The notes beneath the pieces were generated by a model that was given only the letters and a program-made list of their open reading frames with translations, searched no databases and was not told where the DNA came from. The position numbers were made by a program, and so were the translations under genes. Shown one piece after another: positions 52,162-61,385 of a DNA stretch of 64,000 nucleotides. Source of the DNA: CAYMZZ01 sp044463125 (lineage in GTDB: Bacteria > Bacteroidota > Bacteroidia > Chitinophagales > Chitinophagaceae). Location: positions 62,001 to 126,000 of the forward strand of contig JBIQMS010000004.1 in assembly GCA_044463125.1 (NCBI GenBank), given 5' to 3'. Each line of letters starts with the position of its first letter. Position 1 is the stretch's first letter.

Positions 52162-52716
52162 ATGCAACATTTATTAAAAACAGCGATCCCTTTTGCAGCA
52201 GCGATTATTCTCTCAGCTTGTGAAAACAACAGTTTGGAAAGGAAATCTGAAACATCAGACAATCACGACCATGCAGCAATGGAGCAAACACAAAAAGCAA
52301 CAACCGGCAATCCGGTTTTAAAAAACGATAAGCTCAACGCCGTTTACCAGCATTATGTTCATTTAACCACGGCGCTTACAAACGGCGATGCTGCTGATGC
52401 TAGAATTGCTGCCAATGCGATTGAAGCCGGTGTCAAAGATGTTTCAGGAGCTTCGGGTATAGCAACTGCTGCTTCAAAAGTTACAGCAGCAACCGACATT
52501 GAAATACAAAGAACCGCTTATTACGACATGAGTAAGGATATGGCTGCATTGATAAAGAAAGAAGGCATATCCAGCGGAGAATTGTATGTGGCCCACTGCC
52601 CGATGGCATTTAATGACAAAGGCGCTTCATGGATAAGCACCAGTAAGGAAATCCGCAATCCATATTTTGGCGAAAAGATGTTGGGTTGTGGCGAAATAAA
52701 AGAAACCATTAAATAA
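52162..52716 (+). CDS. DUF3347 lipoprotein (metal-resistance associated)
   Basis: 184 residues. A lipoprotein signal with ILSAC near residue 20 is followed by a His-rich piece (DNHDHAAMEQ) and a DUF3347 domain: VYQHYVHLTTALTNGDA at its start and LYVAHCPMAFNDKGASWIS, NPYFGEKMLGCGEI at its end. The Cys/Met/His-rich end fits periplasmic copper handling, and DUF3347 is often encoded with or fused to Cus-type efflux proteins. First gene of the copper-linked group after the receptor remnant. Confidence 0.85.
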   Translation: MQHLLKTAIPFAAAIILSACENNSLERKSETSDNHDHAAMEQTQKATTGNPVLKNDKLNAVYQHYVHLTTALTNGDAADARIAANAIEAGVKDVSGASGIATAASKVTAATDIEIQRTAYYDMSKDMAALIKKEGISSGELYVAHCPMAFNDKGASWISTSKEIRNPYFGEKMLGCGEIKETIK

Positions 52717-52723
52717 AACAAAT

Positions 52724-53287
52724 ATGAATAGCAAAGCATTTTTCCTTTTTTTAGTTTTCTTCATTAGTATGTCGGCTGCATTTTCCCAACAGGCTGAAGT
52801 TTGCTACAATCCAAATCTAATAAAAGACACAACTAAGAAGAGTATTAAATCATTAGCGGTGGGTGTAATAAATGGTGATAGCATAATCGTAGCATATCAC
52901 TCACCTGGTGTTCGTAAACGTGTAATCTGGGGCGGACTTGTGCCATACGATGAGGTATGGGTAACCGGAGCACATGATGCTACAACCATCAATTTTGCAG
53001 ATCCCGTTGTAATAAATGGTCAATCTATACTGGCAGGCAGGTATGCTTTTTTTACAATACCAGGTAAATCGGAATGGACACTTATTCTCAATAAACATTG
53101 GAAACAACACTTAGCATCTGAATATGACGAAAAAGACGATGTCGTTCGGGTAAAAGTGAAGCCAAAAAAAAACATCCACACCGAAAGGTTGCAGTATTTC
53201 ATAGTACAGGAAAAAGATAAGTCAGCAAAATTGGTAGTGGCATGGGAACAGGTAAAGGTGGAACTACCATTTATTGTTCAAAAATAA
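52724..53287 (+). CDS. DUF2911 secreted protein
   Basis: 187 residues with a signal peptide ending near AAFSQQ. VIWGGLVPYDEVWVTGAHDA, TINFADPVVINGQSILAGRYA and WTLILNKHWKQH are the blocks of DUF2911, a Bacteroidota periplasmic beta-sandwich family with no settled function. It starts seven bases after the DUF3347 stop, so the two are probably cotranscribed. Confidence 0.85.
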   Translation: MNSKAFFLFLVFFISMSAAFSQQAEVCYNPNLIKDTTKKSIKSLAVGVINGDSIIVAYHSPGVRKRVIWGGLVPYDEVWVTGAHDATTINFADPVVINGQSILAGRYAFFTIPGKSEWTLILNKHWKQHLASEYDEKDDVVRVKVKPKKNIHTERLQYFIVQEKDKSAKLVVAWEQVKVELPFIVQK

Positions 53288-53486
53288 AGGCCAGCTATAG
53301 TATGTGCACAAGACAGTAGAAAATTAGTGAAATCTGTATCTTGTTTGTTAGCGGGGGCAGTCTTGTTTGTTTACTTAAGCTTTGTTTGAAGTGCATTGAA
53401 CAAATATGATGATAAATATCAGAAAGCAAGATGATGTAAGACATCAGATTTAACGTTGGTAGGCTTTAACTTGAAACAACTTAAAA

Positions 53487-53714
53487 ATGGAAATTATGAA
53501 ACACATGTTATGGATGATTGTTGGTTGTGTCATTCCGCTGTTATTTATTTTTCTGGCCCCGGCATTGGGCTTGAGTTCAAAGACATCAATGTTCATTTTC
53601 ATTATAGCCATGTTTGCCTGCCACTTATTGATGCCTATGCATTCTCATGGCAATAACAAAAAAAAGCAACAAAATCCAGAAACTACTAAACCAGAAAACC
53701 ATGCGCACCATTAA
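53487..53714 (+). CDS. Small Met/His-rich membrane protein (DUF2933-like)
   Basis: 75 residues. Two hydrophobic helices (residues 8-30 and 35-52) contain MHSHG and CHLLMPMHSH, and the tail ends HAHH. This Met/His/Cys pattern resembles DUF2933, found in copper-resistance clusters. The stop codon overlaps the start of the next gene by 14 bases. Confidence 0.75.
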   Translation: MEIMKHMLWMIVGCVIPLLFIFLAPALGLSSKTSMFIFIIAMFACHLLMPMHSHGNNKKKQQNPETTKPENHAHH

Positions 53715-53976
53715 TGTAAAAAAGTTTGGCTTTGCAACCGGATCTACCGCTGCCCTGATTTATATAGGTTGCATTTTGGTAATGGCAACCGTGGGTTATA
53801 GTGGCACAGTGAAGTTTTTCAACAGCATACTTCATGGTATTGATACTACTTCAATAGTTCGAATGAATGTACCTTTTTGGGAAGCAGGTATGGGTATCGT
53901 TCAAGTTTTTATAATCGGCTGGTTGGTGGGCGCCTGCATTGCTGCTATTTATAACATCAGTTCAAAATCAGTATGA
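53701..53976 (+). CDS. DUF5676 family membrane protein
   Basis: 91 residues from ATG 53701 (MRTINVKKFGFATGSTAALI); a longer frame begins inside the previous gene and is less likely. Two membrane helices (TGSTAALIYIGCILVMATVG and MGIVQVFIIGWLVGACIAAI) flank a loop with FWEAG. This layout and the GTTAAL-like start match DUF5676, a small family often near P-type ATPases in metal islands. Overlap with the previous gene indicates translational coupling. Confidence 0.8.
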   Translation: MRTINVKKFGFATGSTAALIYIGCILVMATVGYSGTVKFFNSILHGIDTTSIVRMNVPFWEAGMGIVQVFIIGWLVGACIAAIYNISSKSV

Positions 53977-54015
53977 GTGCCCGCTCTTGTTTTGAAAATA
54001 AAATAAATTTTAGTT

Positions 54016-55047
54016 ATGCAAAAAATCAAAGTAGCCATTAATGGATATGGCGTAATTGGAAAACGGGTTGCCGATGCGGTAACGCTCCAGGATGACATGG
54101 AGCTAATTGGTGTTTGCGATGTTGTTACAGACTGGCGTATTAAAATGGCAGTAAATAAAAAGTACCCGGTTTTCGGCTTTGATCACTCGGCTAGCATTAA
54201 AATGAAGGAAGCTGGTATTCCCGTGATGGGCAGTTTGGATGATATGCTGCAGGCGGCGGATATTGTAATAGATTGTACGCCAAAAAAAATTGCAGCGCAA
54301 AACATTCCCAAATACAGGATGATGCGTAAAAAGTTTATTGTACAGGGAGGAGAAAAACATGAAACCACAGGGCACTCCTTTAGTGCCGAAAATAATTATG
54401 AAACTGCCTTAGGTCGTGAAAGCACCCGTGTAGTCTCGTGCAATACAACTTCTATCGTGCGTACGCTTACTGCATTAAAGAATACCGGACTGCTAAAAAA
54501 AGCAAGAGGCACATTGCTTCGAAGGGCGACCGACCCATGGGAAAGTCATTTAAATGGTATTATGAATACGCTGGTGCCTGAAAAAGACATACCCAGCCAC
54601 CAGGGACCGGATGCACAAACTATTGATCCCTCTCTGGATGTAATAACTGTTGCTATTAAGGTGCCCGAAACCCTAAGCCACCTGCATTACTGGAATGTGC
54701 AGCTTACCCGGCATGCGTCAAAAGATGAAGTATTACAGGCACTTGCCAATTCCACAAGAATAGCAATGATTAATTACAGCAATGGGCTGTCTGCCAACAA
54801 TACGGTGAAGGAACTGATGCTGGAAATGGGTCGCCCTTATGGCGATATGTACGAAGTGGCGTTGTGGCAAGACATGCTGAAAGTGCAGGGTGATGAATTG
54901 TTTTATGCCTACATAGTGGACAATCAGGCAATCGTAATTCCGGAAACCATAGACGCTATCCGTTCATTAACTGCAATTGAACCAGACGCGGAAAAGTCTA
55001 TAAAAAAAACTAACGAAAGCCTGGGCATAAAAACCGAGTTCATTTAA
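54016..55047 (+). CDS. Type II (archaeal-type) glyceraldehyde-3-phosphate dehydrogenase
   Basis: 343 residues. KVAINGYGVIGKRVADAVTL is the NAD(P)-binding start, PVFGFDHSASIKMKEAGIPV and IVIDCTPKKIAAQNIP follow, and VVSCNTTSIVRTL holds the catalytic Cys in the SCNTT form used by the archaeal enzyme; LLRRATDPWESHLNGIMNT is the class-specific block containing a likely catalytic His. It oxidises glyceraldehyde 3-phosphate with NAD(P) and phosphate. A chromosomal bacterium would normally use type I GapA; here the type II form sits in a copper cluster, probably as an oxidant- or metal-tolerant spare. Confidence 0.9.
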   Translation: MQKIKVAINGYGVIGKRVADAVTLQDDMELIGVCDVVTDWRIKMAVNKKYPVFGFDHSASIKMKEAGIPVMGSLDDMLQAADIVIDCTPKKIAAQNIPKYRMMRKKFIVQGGEKHETTGHSFSAENNYETALGRESTRVVSCNTTSIVRTLTALKNTGLLKKARGTLLRRATDPWESHLNGIMNTLVPEKDIPSHQGPDAQTIDPSLDVITVAIKVPETLSHLHYWNVQLTRHASKDEVLQALANSTRIAMINYSNGLSANNTVKELMLEMGRPYGDMYEVALWQDMLKVQGDELFYAYIVDNQAIVIPETIDAIRSLTAIEPDAEKSIKKTNESLGIKTEFI

Positions 55048-55092
55048 ACAAAAATCAGCCTGCATGCAAGTTAAAATCGTATATGAAGAATT

Positions 55093-55761
55093 ATGATTAA
55101 GAAAGCACAGTGGTTTTTTTATTGGTTGTTATTGACGTCTGTCGCCCAGCTACATGCTCAGGGCAAAGCAATGTTAATTGAACAAATTGAAGGCAAATCG
55201 ATAACAAGAGAGGGTTTTGACAAAAAAGGAAAACTTACGGGGAAGCAAGTATTTACCGCCGGGAAAATGACCCGGAGCGACGGTTTTTTTTTTATAAATA
55301 TCAGAACTGAACTCTATGATGAAGCACAGCGGTTAGAATCAACCTATACGACCAGTTACGAGTGCCGCCCGGAAGAAGCGGATGTGCTTTTATCGGTATT
55401 TGCAATCAATCCTAAAAAGAGGAAGGTCAGGGTGTCTGTAAAATCAGGGGATTTTAAAAAGTTATATGCCTTGGAGGCAAATGACATGGTACGCAATATG
55501 AGCTTGACGATGTATGTGGAAACCGGCGTTCTTAATTTTCTTGGGTCAAAAAACAATCTAGAGGTAACAAATCGTATGCTTACCAAAGAAAATAATAACC
55601 TGAAGATTACAGAAAAAATTACCATTAAAGCTTATCTGATGGGAATCCGGGTAAAAACAATTAATTATGATGTAACAGAACATTTAACAGCTTCTGGCCA
55701 ATTACAGAAGCAGATCTTTAGTCAGTCGGATGGAGCTTATTTTACTGTTACATACAAATAA
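55093..55761 (+). CDS. Secreted protein of unknown function
   Basis: 222 residues with a signal peptide (WFFYWLLLTSVAQLHAQ). The mature part is rich in beta strands and Lys; it shows no Cys cluster or catalytic motif. Repeated charged strand motifs (KLTGKQVFTAGKMTRSD, ITIKAYLMGIRVKTIN) suggest a beta-sandwich or lipid/porin-like periplasmic protein. It is between the GAPDH and the ATP-cone gene, 12 bases from the latter, so it belongs to the same transcription unit. Confidence 0.6.
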   Translation: MIKKAQWFFYWLLLTSVAQLHAQGKAMLIEQIEGKSITREGFDKKGKLTGKQVFTAGKMTRSDGFFFINIRTELYDEAQRLESTYTTSYECRPEEADVLLSVFAINPKKRKVRVSVKSGDFKKLYALEANDMVRNMSLTMYVETGVLNFLGSKNNLEVTNRMLTKENNNLKITEKITIKAYLMGIRVKTINYDVTEHLTASGQLQKQIFSQSDGAYFTVTYK

Positions 55762-55773
55762 AATGAACTTGCA

Positions 55774-56649
55774 ATGGCGAAAGAAACAAATTTATTAATC
55801 ACAAAATCATCAGGAGAAGTTGTACCCTTTGCTTCTGAAAAACTGATGCGTTCTTTGATAAAGGCAGGAGCTACAAAAGAACAGGCTGAAGCGATTTTAA
55901 CATCGGTTAAACCACTCCTGTATCCGGGAATTTCGACCAAAACTATCTTCAAAAACGCTTTCAAATTGCTGAAAAGAGTTTCACCGCCAAAAGCCGGTAA
56001 ATACAAGCTTAAAAATGCTATAATGGAATTAGGTCCGTCAGGGTTTCCTTTTGAAAAATATTTCGCTGCTATTCTACAGAACATTGGTTATATCGTTCGA
56101 ACAGGAGTTATCCTACAAGGCGCCTGTGTTCAACATGAGGTGGACGTAATAGCAAAAAAAGAAAACAATCATGAAATGGTGGAGTGTAAATTTCATCAGC
56201 AACAGGGCACTTTCTGCAATGTAAAAATCCCTTTATATGCACATTCCCGTTTTAAAGATTTGGAAGCAGGCTTTGCTAACAGCCCTTCCGGAAATAATAC
56301 ATTACACCATGGATGGGTGGTAACCAATACCAGGTTTACAACGGATGCCATCCAGTACGGAACATGTGCAGGATTAAAGTTGATTGGATGGAATTACCCA
56401 AAGGGTAATAGCCTGAATAATTTAATTGATAAAACGGGATTGTATCCAATAACCTCTCTTACTTCAATAACTAAAAAGGAAAAACAGACCTTGTTAAGTA
56501 GTAATATAGTTCTCTGTAAGGAAATCATAAATAACCCTGACCTATTGAATCGGGCGGCAATTACTCAAACAAAGCATGAAGCTATAATACAGGAAGCAAA
56601 AGAATTATGTAAGAAGATTGATGCACTTGCTCAACATGATCCTTTATAA
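55774..56649 (+). CDS. ATP-cone / Mrr-like nuclease / HhH protein
   Basis: 291 residues with three parts. Residues 1-90 (TKSSGEVVPFASEKLMRSLI, LLYPGISTKTIFKNAFKLL) match the ATP-cone of ribonucleotide reductase and NrdR, a nucleotide-binding regulatory domain. Residues 95-215 (PSGFPFEKYFAAILQNIGY, HEVDVIAKK, EMVECKFHQQQGTF) form an Mrr-like PD-(D/E)xK nuclease with D and ExK. The C-terminal YPITSLTSITKKEKQTLLSS, NIVLCKEIINNPDLL looks like a helix-hairpin-helix. The fusion suggests a nuclease gated by nucleotide binding. Why it sits in a copper cluster is not known. Confidence 0.78.
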   Translation: MAKETNLLITKSSGEVVPFASEKLMRSLIKAGATKEQAEAILTSVKPLLYPGISTKTIFKNAFKLLKRVSPPKAGKYKLKNAIMELGPSGFPFEKYFAAILQNIGYIVRTGVILQGACVQHEVDVIAKKENNHEMVECKFHQQQGTFCNVKIPLYAHSRFKDLEAGFANSPSGNNTLHHGWVVTNTRFTTDAIQYGTCAGLKLIGWNYPKGNSLNNLIDKTGLYPITSLTSITKKEKQTLLSSNIVLCKEIINNPDLLNRAAITQTKHEAIIQEAKELCKKIDALAQHDPL

Positions 56650-56710
56650 ACAACAATAAAATTATACTTAACAAATCAATCATATTTCTTCACCACAAAA
56701 ACTTAAAATT

Positions 56711-56953
56711 ATGTTTCACAACGGTTATCATTTTTGGGGAATGCACCTGATATGGTGGTTCTTCTGGGTTATTTTTCTTTTTAGCATTTTTGGACTTTTT
56801 GAACCTGTTCGAAAAACAAGGATTAAAAAAGACAGCCCTCTTGATATTTTGCAGAAACGTTTTGCCTCCGGCGAAATTTCAAAAGATGAGTATTTCGAAA
56901 ACAAGAAAAATTTAGAAGAGGATATTAAATCGGCGGGAATGATTAAACACTGA
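56711..56953 (+). CDS. SHOCT-domain membrane protein
   Basis: 80 residues. One hydrophobic helix (GMHLIWWFFWVIFLFSIFGLF, residues 10-31) is followed by a linker and a SHOCT motif (PLDILQKRFASGEISKDEYF). SHOCT proteins are small oligomerising anchors, common next to copper ATPases. The His/Met/Trp-rich start (HNGYHFWGMH) could bind metal. Confidence 0.82.
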   Translation: MFHNGYHFWGMHLIWWFFWVIFLFSIFGLFEPVRKTRIKKDSPLDILQKRFASGEISKDEYFENKKNLEEDIKSAGMIKH

Positions 56954-57011
56954 CCCGTTATCAGGGTTCTGTTATGTTAATAGCAGAATTTATTTTTTAA
57001 GAATAATAAAT

Positions 57012-57560
57012 ATGAAGCAAGTATCTCAAGGTCGTAATTCTAATAACTGGTATGTAATAACAGGCGGACCAAGTTCAGGTAAAACAACCACTGTCAACAT
57101 GCTTAGCGAAAGAGGTTACCAAACAACTATTGAACATGCGAGGCATTACATTGATACCATGCACCAAGGCGGAAGAACCGTGGCAGAGATCCGAAGCAAT
57201 CAAAGGGAATTTCAATCAGGCGTTCTTGAGATGCAAATTGAACAGGAAGCAATACTATCTGCCGATGAAATGGTATTTTTAGACAGGGCAATTCCGGATG
57301 CTTTGGCCTATTATCGCTTTTTAAACCTTGAAGTTGACCAACGGCTTACCAAAGCAATGCAAACAGCTTCCTATAAAAAAATCTTTGTTCTTGAACTGCT
57401 GCCTTTTGTAAAAGATTATGCCCGCACAGAAGATCAAGAAGCGCAGAAAAAAATACATTCATTATTGGTAGATGTTTACACAACTTTGCATTCCCCGGTC
57501 ATTCATGTGCCTGTATTATCACCGGAAGAGCGGGTTAACTATATCCTTAATAACTTGTAA
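57012..57560 (+). CDS. AAA_28-type small ATPase/kinase
   Basis: 182 residues. VITGGPSSGKTTTVNMLSERGY is a Walker A (GGPSSGKTT, residues 18-26), EMVFLDRAIPDALAYYRFL supplies the Walker B/DxR region, and KIFVLELLPFVKDYARTEDQ the lid. It resembles the AAA_28/NadR-like P-loop family of nucleoside or metabolite kinases. It is 31 bases before the copper ATPase gene and may be cotranscribed; no direct copper link is known to me. Confidence 0.78.
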   Translation: MKQVSQGRNSNNWYVITGGPSSGKTTTVNMLSERGYQTTIEHARHYIDTMHQGGRTVAEIRSNQREFQSGVLEMQIEQEAILSADEMVFLDRAIPDALAYYRFLNLEVDQRLTKAMQTASYKKIFVLELLPFVKDYARTEDQEAQKKIHSLLVDVYTTLHSPVIHVPVLSPEERVNYILNNL

Positions 57561-57590
57561 AACGCAGCAAACGCTTTAAAAAACCAGTTT

Positions 57591-59666
57591 ATGGAACATC
57601 CAAATCTACACAATCACCAGCACGGCAAAAGTGATAAGCAGCCGGAAGACCATCAGCACCATCACGCTGCAACGAAAAATCACGACGATCATGGTCATAA
57701 AAAACATGATGATCATGCAGGGCATGATAAACATGCCGGCCATCATACGCATGACTTTTTAAAACGCTTTTGGATATGCTTAATACTAACCATACCTGTG
57801 CTCTTGCTTTCGCACATGATACAGGATTGGTTGAATTTCAGCATGCGTTTTCCGGGCGATAAATATGTGTTGCTTGCGTTGGGAACCATAATCTATTTCT
57901 ATGGCGGGATGCCTTTTTTGAAGGGGCTGGTAACAGAGATCAGAAACAAGGCCATTGGCATGATGACCCTGGTGGCTCTGGCTATCACCGTTGCTTTTGT
58001 TTACAGTGTTGCTATTGTTTTTGGCTTGCCGGGCATGGACTTCTTTTGGGAATTGGCAACCCTGATTGACATTATGTTGCTAGGGCACTGGATAGAAATG
58101 AGGTCTTCAATGGCAGCTTCTAATGCCTTGCAATCCCTTGTGGCCTTGCTTCCTGCCAATGTGCATGTAGAACGAAACGGGGAAGTAACAGATATAAACA
58201 TCCAGGAGTTGCAGAAAGGAGATACTGTCATCATCAAGCCGGGTGAAAAAATACCGGCAGATGGTTTAGTAACAGAAGGCAATTCATTTGTGGATGAAAG
58301 CATGTTGACCGGCGAAAGTGTGCCCGTGAAGAAAGAAAAAGATGCAAAAGTAATTGCTGGTGCAGTCAATGGTGGTGGCGCTTTGAAAGTAAACGTTACA
58401 GGGGCAGGTAAGGACAGCTATCTGAACAAGGTAATTACCATGGTGGAGGCTGCACAGAATGCCAAATCCAAAACACAGAACCTCGCTGATAAAGCTGCTA
58501 AATGGCTTACAATTGTTGCTATTGTTGTAGGCGTTGCCACTTTCATAGTTTGGTATATCAGCAACGATTTGGCTTTTGCACTGGAAAGAATGGTAACGGT
58601 AATGGTTATATCGTGTCCACACGCTTTAGGCGTTGCCATTCCCCTGGTAGCTGCTATCTCTACTACGGCGGCAGCCAGGCATGGTTTACTCATTAGAAAC
58701 AGAACAGCGTTTGAAGATGCAAGAAAGCTTACCACCATCATTTTTGATAAAACCGGAACACTTACCAAAGGTTCACATGAAGTGCAAAAAGTGTTCAGCA
58801 TTTCAGATGAATACAGCAGCGATGAAATATTGCAGTACGCTGCCGCCATCCAGCAACATTCAGAACACTACATTGCCCGGGGCATGCTGAAAAAATTGAA
58901 GGAAAAGAATTTGCAATTAGGACAGTCTTCCGCTTTCACCTACATGCCGGGTATCGGTGTGTCGGGTACTGTCAACGGAAGGAAAGTGGTTGCAGCAGGA
59001 CCTAATTACTTTTCAAAAGAAAATAAGCAACTCCCAACTATACCATCGGAAATTGACCAGAACACAGAGACAGTCAATTTCCTGATGATTGATGGCGAAC
59101 CGGTAGGCATCGTTACATTGGCAGATACAATCAGGGAAACTTCAGCCGAAGCCATTGAACAATTAAAAAGCATGCACATCAAATCATTTCTGCTTACAGG
59201 AGACAACGAAAAGATAGCGGCTGCAGTTTCCAATAAATTGGGCATGGATGGCTACTTAGCGAATGTACTGCCACACCAGAAACAGGAGAAAATAACAGAG
59301 TTTCAAAACAAAGGTGAAGTAGTAGCGATGACTGGTGATGGCGTAAATGATGCTCCGGCTTTAGCAGCGGCGGATGTAGGCATTGCAGTAGGCAGCGGAA
59401 CAGATGTAGCAGCCGAAACAGCAGATATAATTCTGGTAAACAGCGACCCGAAAGATGTAGTGCAAATGATTGACTTTGGCAGAAAAACCTACCGCAAAAT
59501 GATACAGAACCTTACCTGGGCTATTGGTTATAACGTCATTGCCATTCCATTGGCAGCAGGAGTTCTTTACCCAAATTTTATGCTTAGTCCGGCAATGGGT
59601 GCAGTGCTGATGAGTTTAAGTACAGTGATCGTTGCCATAAATGCCAGGATGTTGAAGTTGAAGTAG
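57591..59666 (+). CDS. copB: Copper-translocating P-type ATPase, CopB type (CPH motif)
   Basis: 691 residues. The first 65 are extremely His/Lys/Asp-rich (HDDHGHKKHDDHAGHDKHAG), a metal-binding tail replacing the usual HMA domains. Eight membrane helices are expected; the sixth carries VISCPHALGVAIPL, the CPH signature of P1B-3 (CopB) ATPases. DKTGTLTKG holds the phosphorylated Asp, SEHYIARGM near residue 423 matches the nucleotide-binding Ser-Glu-His-Pro site (Tyr instead of Pro), and MTGDGVNDAPALAAADVG is the hinge. It pumps Cu out of the cytoplasm to protect the cell. Confidence 0.93.
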   Translation: MEHPNLHNHQHGKSDKQPEDHQHHHAATKNHDDHGHKKHDDHAGHDKHAGHHTHDFLKRFWICLILTIPVLLLSHMIQDWLNFSMRFPGDKYVLLALGTIIYFYGGMPFLKGLVTEIRNKAIGMMTLVALAITVAFVYSVAIVFGLPGMDFFWELATLIDIMLLGHWIEMRSSMAASNALQSLVALLPANVHVERNGEVTDINIQELQKGDTVIIKPGEKIPADGLVTEGNSFVDESMLTGESVPVKKEKDAKVIAGAVNGGGALKVNVTGAGKDSYLNKVITMVEAAQNAKSKTQNLADKAAKWLTIVAIVVGVATFIVWYISNDLAFALERMVTVMVISCPHALGVAIPLVAAISTTAAARHGLLIRNRTAFEDARKLTTIIFDKTGTLTKGSHEVQKVFSISDEYSSDEILQYAAAIQQHSEHYIARGMLKKLKEKNLQLGQSSAFTYMPGIGVSGTVNGRKVVAAGPNYFSKENKQLPTIPSEIDQNTETVNFLMIDGEPVGIVTLADTIRETSAEAIEQLKSMHIKSFLLTGDNEKIAAAVSNKLGMDGYLANVLPHQKQEKITEFQNKGEVVAMTGDGVNDAPALAAADVGIAVGSGTDVAAETADIILVNSDPKDVVQMIDFGRKTYRKMIQNLTWAIGYNVIAIPLAAGVLYPNFMLSPAMGAVLMSLSTVIVAINARMLKLK

Positions 59667-60100
59667 TCCCATTTTATCTGAAATAAACTTCAGAATAATC
59701 GGGAAAATAAAATGATTAGATCCTAAAGGCCATCAGAAAACTCAGTTCCTGATGGCCGCATTCTGTTGTCAGGTAAGTCGTGTCTCGTCCTGATCCGTCA
59801 TCTTTTCGATTTACTATAAGGATAATTTTCTTATCAATATATTCCAATTTATCCGGTAAATGTATCAGAGCTGCAAAAGCTTTTTGTAACAATATTAGCA
59901 GTTCTATTACTGACCTTCATTACCGGAGCCACTAGTCAACTGCACTAATTATCTGCCTTCAAAGTCCTTGCAATTCATAACAGACTGCGAAGGCAACTCG
60001 GTTAGGGCAAACAAATATTGATGAGGGTCACTATTTAAGTTGATCACCGTCATAAAACCACGTAAATAGCATTCATACCTTTAATTGCAATTTTACTCTA
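59667..60100. other. Intergenic region after the copper ATPase gene
   Basis: 434 bases with no supported gene. A perfect nine-base hairpin, GGCCATCAG at 59728-59736 pairing with 59749-59757, lies 61 bases past the ATPase stop but has no T-run. The rest should contain the promoter of the gene at 60101. Confidence 0.5.
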
Positions 60101-60493
60101 GTGAAGAAAATTTCTGTTTTCATACTGGCCCTTCTATACATCACAACATCTTCTGGTGTGATGATAAACATGCATTATTGCATGGGAGAATTGACTAAAT
60201 TGGGCTTATCACATAATAAAGATAAAAGTTGCTCTAATTGTGGCATGAAGGAAAGCGAAAGCAATGGTTGCTGTAAAGACGAACAACACCTTCTAAAAAT
60301 TGATAAAGAGCAAAAAACTTCTAATGCGTCTTATCAATTACCGCAGTTTACATCCGATGCTCTAATCCACACTTCTTTTGAATTAAGTTCTGTATATGTT
60401 CCTTCATTATTGGAAGAACATCCGCTTGAAAAAGCACCTCCACGAGGGAAAAATTTGCCTCTTTTTATTCGCAACTGCGTTTTTAGAATATAA
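60101..60493 (+). CDS. HYC_CC_PP family secreted protein
   Basis: 130 residues starting with GTG. A signal peptide (KKISVFILALLYITTSSGV) precedes INMHYCMGEL (HYC), a Cys-rich section (KSCSNCGMKESESNGCCKDEQH, shown here in part: CSNCGM, GCCKDE) and a C-terminal LEKAPPRGKN (PP), the order that gives this family its name. Met, His and Cys residues could bind copper in the periplasm. It lies downstream of the CopB gene on the same strand but behind a 434-base gap. Confidence 0.82.
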   Translation: MKKISVFILALLYITTSSGVMINMHYCMGELTKLGLSHNKDKSCSNCGMKESESNGCCKDEQHLLKIDKEQKTSNASYQLPQFTSDALIHTSFELSSVYVPSLLEEHPLEKAPPRGKNLPLFIRNCVFRI

Positions 60494-60724
60494 TCCTTTC
60501 ATTTGATGATTGCCCGACATAATGCGGGTTTTAGGTGTTCTAATAGTCCGAACTCTTTTTCTCTCTTGAATGACCGTGTTTAGACAAAGAACGGACAATA
60601 CATTACGATTACCATTGCATAAACGATGCTTGCAAACATCTTTCATCACACGTCAGATTAATACTGACGAAATAATGCTAATATTTTTACTAATCATATT
60701 TCTTACAATTCAAAAATTAAACAG

Positions 60725-61330
60725 ATGAAAAAGTTCAATTATGCTATTATGCTGGCAATAAATATTCTTGTACTTTCTGCAGCAGTAGCGCAGAAAGACA
60801 GCAGTGGTATTTATAAAACTGCTGAAGACTTTCAAACCAGGAAATTGTCGTATGCTATAAATTATAAAACAGAAAAGCACAAGATAAAAGACAATATCCT
60901 GTTTAAGGATGAGAAAATAATTGTTAAGCACAAAGGTGAAACATACACGCTGTTAAAACATAATACTTACGGTTACAGGAATACAAAAGGTGTGGAATTC
61001 CGGTTTATAGATAATAAAGCATACAAAGTGCTGAATCCTGGTCAATCCCTTCTCATATATTTTTACCAGCATACGGCTCACACCGGGAAGGATATAAACC
61101 GGGGCTTGTATCAGCCAGAGTATTATTTCAGCAAAGACGCTACTTCCCCATTGCAGGATTTAACATTAACTAATGTGAAGACGAGCTTTCCGGAAAACCA
61201 TAAGCTTCATGATGCCTTAGATGCACAATTTAAAAGCGATAAGGAATTGTATTCGTATGACAGTTTTCATAAAATGTATAAACTGAACTGGGTAATAAGT
61301 AACATCTTACCTGGCACTTACAACAATTAA
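60725..61330 (+). CDS. Secreted protein, paralogue of the gene at 62114
   Basis: 201 residues with a signal peptide ending near AAVAQKDSS. It shares with the gene at 62114 the blocks QKDSSGIYKTAEDF, KLSYAINYKTEKHKI, YTLLKHNTYGYRNTKG, and EYYFSKDATSPLQDLTL; the two proteins have about the same length throughout. No known domain is apparent. A leftover of the YceI-like and small ORF genes lies between the copies, so the pair probably arose by duplication with those genes in between. Confidence 0.65.
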   Translation: MKKFNYAIMLAINILVLSAAVAQKDSSGIYKTAEDFQTRKLSYAINYKTEKHKIKDNILFKDEKIIVKHKGETYTLLKHNTYGYRNTKGVEFRFIDNKAYKVLNPGQSLLIYFYQHTAHTGKDINRGLYQPEYYFSKDATSPLQDLTLTNVKTSFPENHKLHDALDAQFKSDKELYSYDSFHKMYKLNWVISNILPGTYNN

Positions 61331-61385
61331 AAATGCCCCTTCATTGTTTTTTTGAATTGATATTTCAAAATATAAAACAATTACT

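Noticed and set aside
59728..59757. Hairpin after the copper ATPase as a terminator
   Set aside because: The stem is perfect but no T-run follows and it is 61 bases past the stop, so I record it only as a hairpin in the intergenic entry.
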